Below are positions 62,468 to 64,000 of a stretch of DNA of 64,000 nt, in pieces (within the stretch, counting starts at the first letter, position 1; the number at the start of each line of letters is the position of its first letter). The DNA comes from DASXKD01 sp963703605. GTDB taxonomy: Bacteria > Actinomycetota > Actinomycetes > Streptosporangiales > Streptosporangiaceae. A program made the position numbers and the translations under genes. The stretch spans positions 56,426-120,425 of the forward strand of contig CAVPFC010000032.1 of NCBI GenBank assembly GCA_963703605.1, written 5' to 3'. The notes beneath the pieces are model-generated. The model saw only the letters and a program-made list of their open reading frames with translations. It was not told the origin of the DNA and did no database searches.

Positions 62468-63250
62468 ATGAATGCGAACATCGCAGCATCATCAGATGCC
62501 GCCATTGAATTCCGCGCCGTCGACTACTGCATAAACGATATTCCTGGCCGCGCCATCGTCTCAAACGTCTCATTAACCATTTCGCGCGGCGAAACCCTCG
62601 TTCTCCTCGGCCGCAGCGGCAGCGGCAAAACCACTCTCCTAAAGCTCATCAATCGCATGTTAGTCCCATCCCAAGGACAGGTCTTTGTCGAGGGCCGCGC
62701 CACCACCGATGGCGATCCCATCCGTCTCCGTCGCGGCATCGGCTACGTCATCCAGGAAGCCGGTCTCTTTCCACATTTCACGATCGCGCAAAATGTCGCC
62801 CTCGTTCCCACTTTGGAAAATTGGGATTCCGCACGAATCGCCGCCCGCGTTGAAGAACTACTCCATCTAGTAGGTCTCGATCCCGCCGAATTTTCCGCCC
62901 GCCGCCCCCGTGAACTCTCCGGCGGCCAGCGCCAGCGCGTCGGTGTCGCCCGCGCTCTCGCCGCTGACCCTCCCATCCTTCTCATGGACGAGCCGTTCGG
63001 CGCCCTCGATCCCGTCACCCGCGCCGAACTTCAGCGCGAATTCAGCGCCCTCGCTCGCCGTCTCGGCAAAACCATCGTCTTCGTCACTCACGACATCCGC
63101 GAAGCGCTTCTTCTCGGCCACCGCATCGCTCTTCTCCATCACGGCCGCCTTGTCGCCCTCGCTCCTCCTCGGGAATTTCTCCGCCTCGACCATCGCGAAG
63201 TCCGCGCCTTCACTGCATCTCTCGCCGTCTCCAACGGAGTCGCTCCATGA
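62468..63250 (+). CDS. Osmoprotectant/quaternary-amine-type ABC transporter ATP-binding protein (OpuC family)
   Basis: 260 residues from ATG 62468 (GTG 62423 or 62450 possible). Walker A LLGRSGSGKTTLLKLINRML, Q-loop YVIQEAGLFPHFTIAQN, signature RELSGGQRQRVGVARAL, Walker B ILLMDEPFGALDP and H-loop FVTHDIREALLLGHRI. The GSGKTTLLKLINRM and QEAGLFPH segments are typical of the glycine betaine/choline (QAT) subgroup. No CBS domains. Its stop overlaps the permease start (ATGA). Confidence 0.9.
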   Translation: MNANIAASSDAAIEFRAVDYCINDIPGRAIVSNVSLTISRGETLVLLGRSGSGKTTLLKLINRMLVPSQGQVFVEGRATTDGDPIRLRRGIGYVIQEAGLFPHFTIAQNVALVPTLENWDSARIAARVEELLHLVGLDPAEFSARRPRELSGGQRQRVGVARALAADPPILLMDEPFGALDPVTRAELQREFSALARRLGKTIVFVTHDIREALLLGHRIALLHHGRLVALAPPREFLRLDHREVRAFTASLAVSNGVAP

Positions 63251-63879
63251 GCCCCTGGAATTTCTTCCTCACTCACCGCTCCGAAATCCTCAGCGCCACG
63301 CTCGATCACCTCACGCTCGTCATCATCGCCATGGCCTTCGCCATCGCCATCGCGGTGCCGCTCGGCATGCTGATCGTGCAACATCGCCACCTCCGCGCCA
63401 TCGCGTTAGGCATCGCCAATGTTTTTCAAACCATTCCCAGCCTCGCCCTCTTCGGCTTCCTGATCCCCATCCCCTTTATCGGCGGCATCGGCCGCCGCAC
63501 CGCCATCGTCGCCCTGGTTCTCTACGCTCTCCTCCCCATTCTCCGCAACACCTACGTCGGCCTCACGGGCATTGACCCCGCCATCCTCGAAGCCGCCGAA
63601 GCCATGGGCATGACCACGACGCAAATCCTCCTGCGCGTCCGCCTCCCTCTCGCCCTCAGCGTCATTCTCGCCGGCATTCGCACCGCCACCGTCATCACCA
63701 TCGGAGTCGCCACCATCGCCGCCGCCATCGGCGCGGGCGGCCTCGGCACCTTCATCTTTCGCGGCGTCGCCATGGTCAACGACTCCGTCATCCTCGCAGG
63801 CGCCATCCCCGCAGCCCTTCTCGCCATCTTCGCCGACCTCCTCCTCGGCCAACTCGAACGCCGCCTCAAAGTCGTCTGA
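63247..63879 (+). CDS. Osmoprotectant-type ABC transporter permease (OpuC family)
   Basis: 210 residues, about six membrane helices, starting LDHLTLVIIAMAFAIAIAVP, with the conserved family stretches IANVFQTIPSLALFGFLIPI and RNTYVGLTGIDPAILEAAEA followed by MGMTTTQILLRVRLPLALSV, the EAA loop docking to the ATPase. A solute-binding domain is not fused; it would be encoded downstream. The neighbouring egtB/egtD genes raise the possibility that the ligand is ergothioneine or another betaine, as for the OpuC-like EgtUV system. Confidence 0.9.
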   Translation: MSPWNFFLTHRSEILSATLDHLTLVIIAMAFAIAIAVPLGMLIVQHRHLRAIALGIANVFQTIPSLALFGFLIPIPFIGGIGRRTAIVALVLYALLPILRNTYVGLTGIDPAILEAAEAMGMTTTQILLRVRLPLALSVILAGIRTATVITIGVATIAAAIGAGGLGTFIFRGVAMVNDSVILAGAIPAALLAIFADLLLGQLERRLKVV

Positions 63880-63961
63880 TTTCTCGATTCTTTCCGCCGC
63901 GTTCTTCTCTGCGCTGCCTCAGGGTCCCTTGCGTCTCTGCGTTATCTTTTTTCCTTTTCCC

Positions 63962-64000
63962 ATGAGAAACTCACTCGACAATGCGCACGCCCTCTTCCGA
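63962..64000 (+). CDS. Possible start of a downstream gene (13 codons only)
   Basis: ATG 63962 begins MRNSLDNAHALFR and runs off the window. By position it could be the solute-binding protein or second permease of the transporter, but no signal peptide is visible in 13 codons and the ribosome site is poor. The 82 bp before it are a pyrimidine-rich spacer with a repeated TCTCTGCG element. Confidence 0.25.
   Translation, partial: MRNSLDNAHALFR

Noticed and set aside
1..64000. CRISPR arrays, rRNA genes, known riboswitches
   Set aside because: No regularly spaced repeats of CRISPR type, no rRNA-like stretch, and no riboswitch core I could align, including a check for a c-di-AMP element upstream of the transglycosylase gene.

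Overview
The first ~55.86 kb is chromosomal DNA of a high-GC actinomycete. Support comes from strong G/C third-position bias, many GTG starts with ATGA/GTGA stop-start overlaps, and actinobacterial marker genes: a conservon (sensor kinase, roadblock protein, DUF742 protein, GTPase), a DUF4193 protein, GuaB1, a FolP2-like protein, an LLM-type F420-dependent oxidoreductase and a Cys-rich-tail ferrochelatase. The last ~8.1 kb has clearly lower GC, different codon use and a different gene repertoire (ergothioneine egtB/egtD, an OpuC-type ABC transporter, a DUF4038 glycoside hydrolase, a DUF772 transposase). It looks like Acidobacteriota- or Verrucomicrobiota-type DNA; that taxonomic guess is inference. 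The switch is abrupt near 55,866 and cuts genes on both sides.

Layout. 1-1,590: partial cysteine-desulfurase-like gene and a frameshifted VOC gene. 1,616-11,530: minus-strand sugar operon of LacI regulator, complete peptide/oligosaccharide-type ABC transporter and GH3 glycosidase, with two identical palindromic operators upstream. 11,9xx-13,709: ammonium transporter gene (frameshifted) behind GlnR-like boxes, ending at a two-way terminator. 13,717-17,689: F420-dependent oxidoreductase, alpha/beta hydrolase, truncated SMP-30 lactonase and aldehyde dehydrogenase. 17,807-21,935: ketosynthase III fused to a haem-oxygenase-like domain, an overlapping unrecognised gene, an SRPBCC protein and a divergent TetR regulator. 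21,936-22,579: gene-free stretch with a palindrome and a 143-bp direct repeat. 22,580-29,376: PPOX-fold protein, ThDP enzyme plus cyclase pair, GuaB1, FolP2-like protein, and a TetR gene with a coupled 22-residue leader ORF. 29,536-32,655: transglycosylase fusion, ferrochelatase and inositol monophosphatase. 32,665-42,358: pseudokinase, DUF4193, phosphoesterase/aldo-keto reductase pair, amidase/permease pair, FHA protein, acyl-CoA dehydrogenase and an NMT1-type binding protein. 42,577-47,215: conservon. 47,355-51,127: Tat-exported Asp-box protein and an OmpR-type two-component pair whose kinase runs into a tRNA(CAU) gene.

51,118-55,866 is an integrated element beside that tRNA: tyrosine integrase, small ORF, excisionase-like HTH, candidate toxin-antitoxin pair with twin palindromes, a 14-bp inverted repeat, a protein with two CRC repeats, and a primase/helicase-type ATPase cut off at the junction. 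55,866-58,280 is a patchwork of gene remnants ending in a truncated insertion sequence. 58,457-64,000 is an orderly foreign segment: GH140-like lipoprotein, egtD and egtB, and a divergent OpuC-like transporter.

Single-base frameshifts interrupt otherwise well-conserved genes on both sides of the junction (VOC, amtB, ThDP enzyme, transglycosylase, conservon kinase and GTPase, CPBP protease, egtB, egtD). Together with the junction this suggests a draft or metagenome-derived contig with indel errors and possible chimerism, so the broken genes should not be assumed to be biological pseudogenes.
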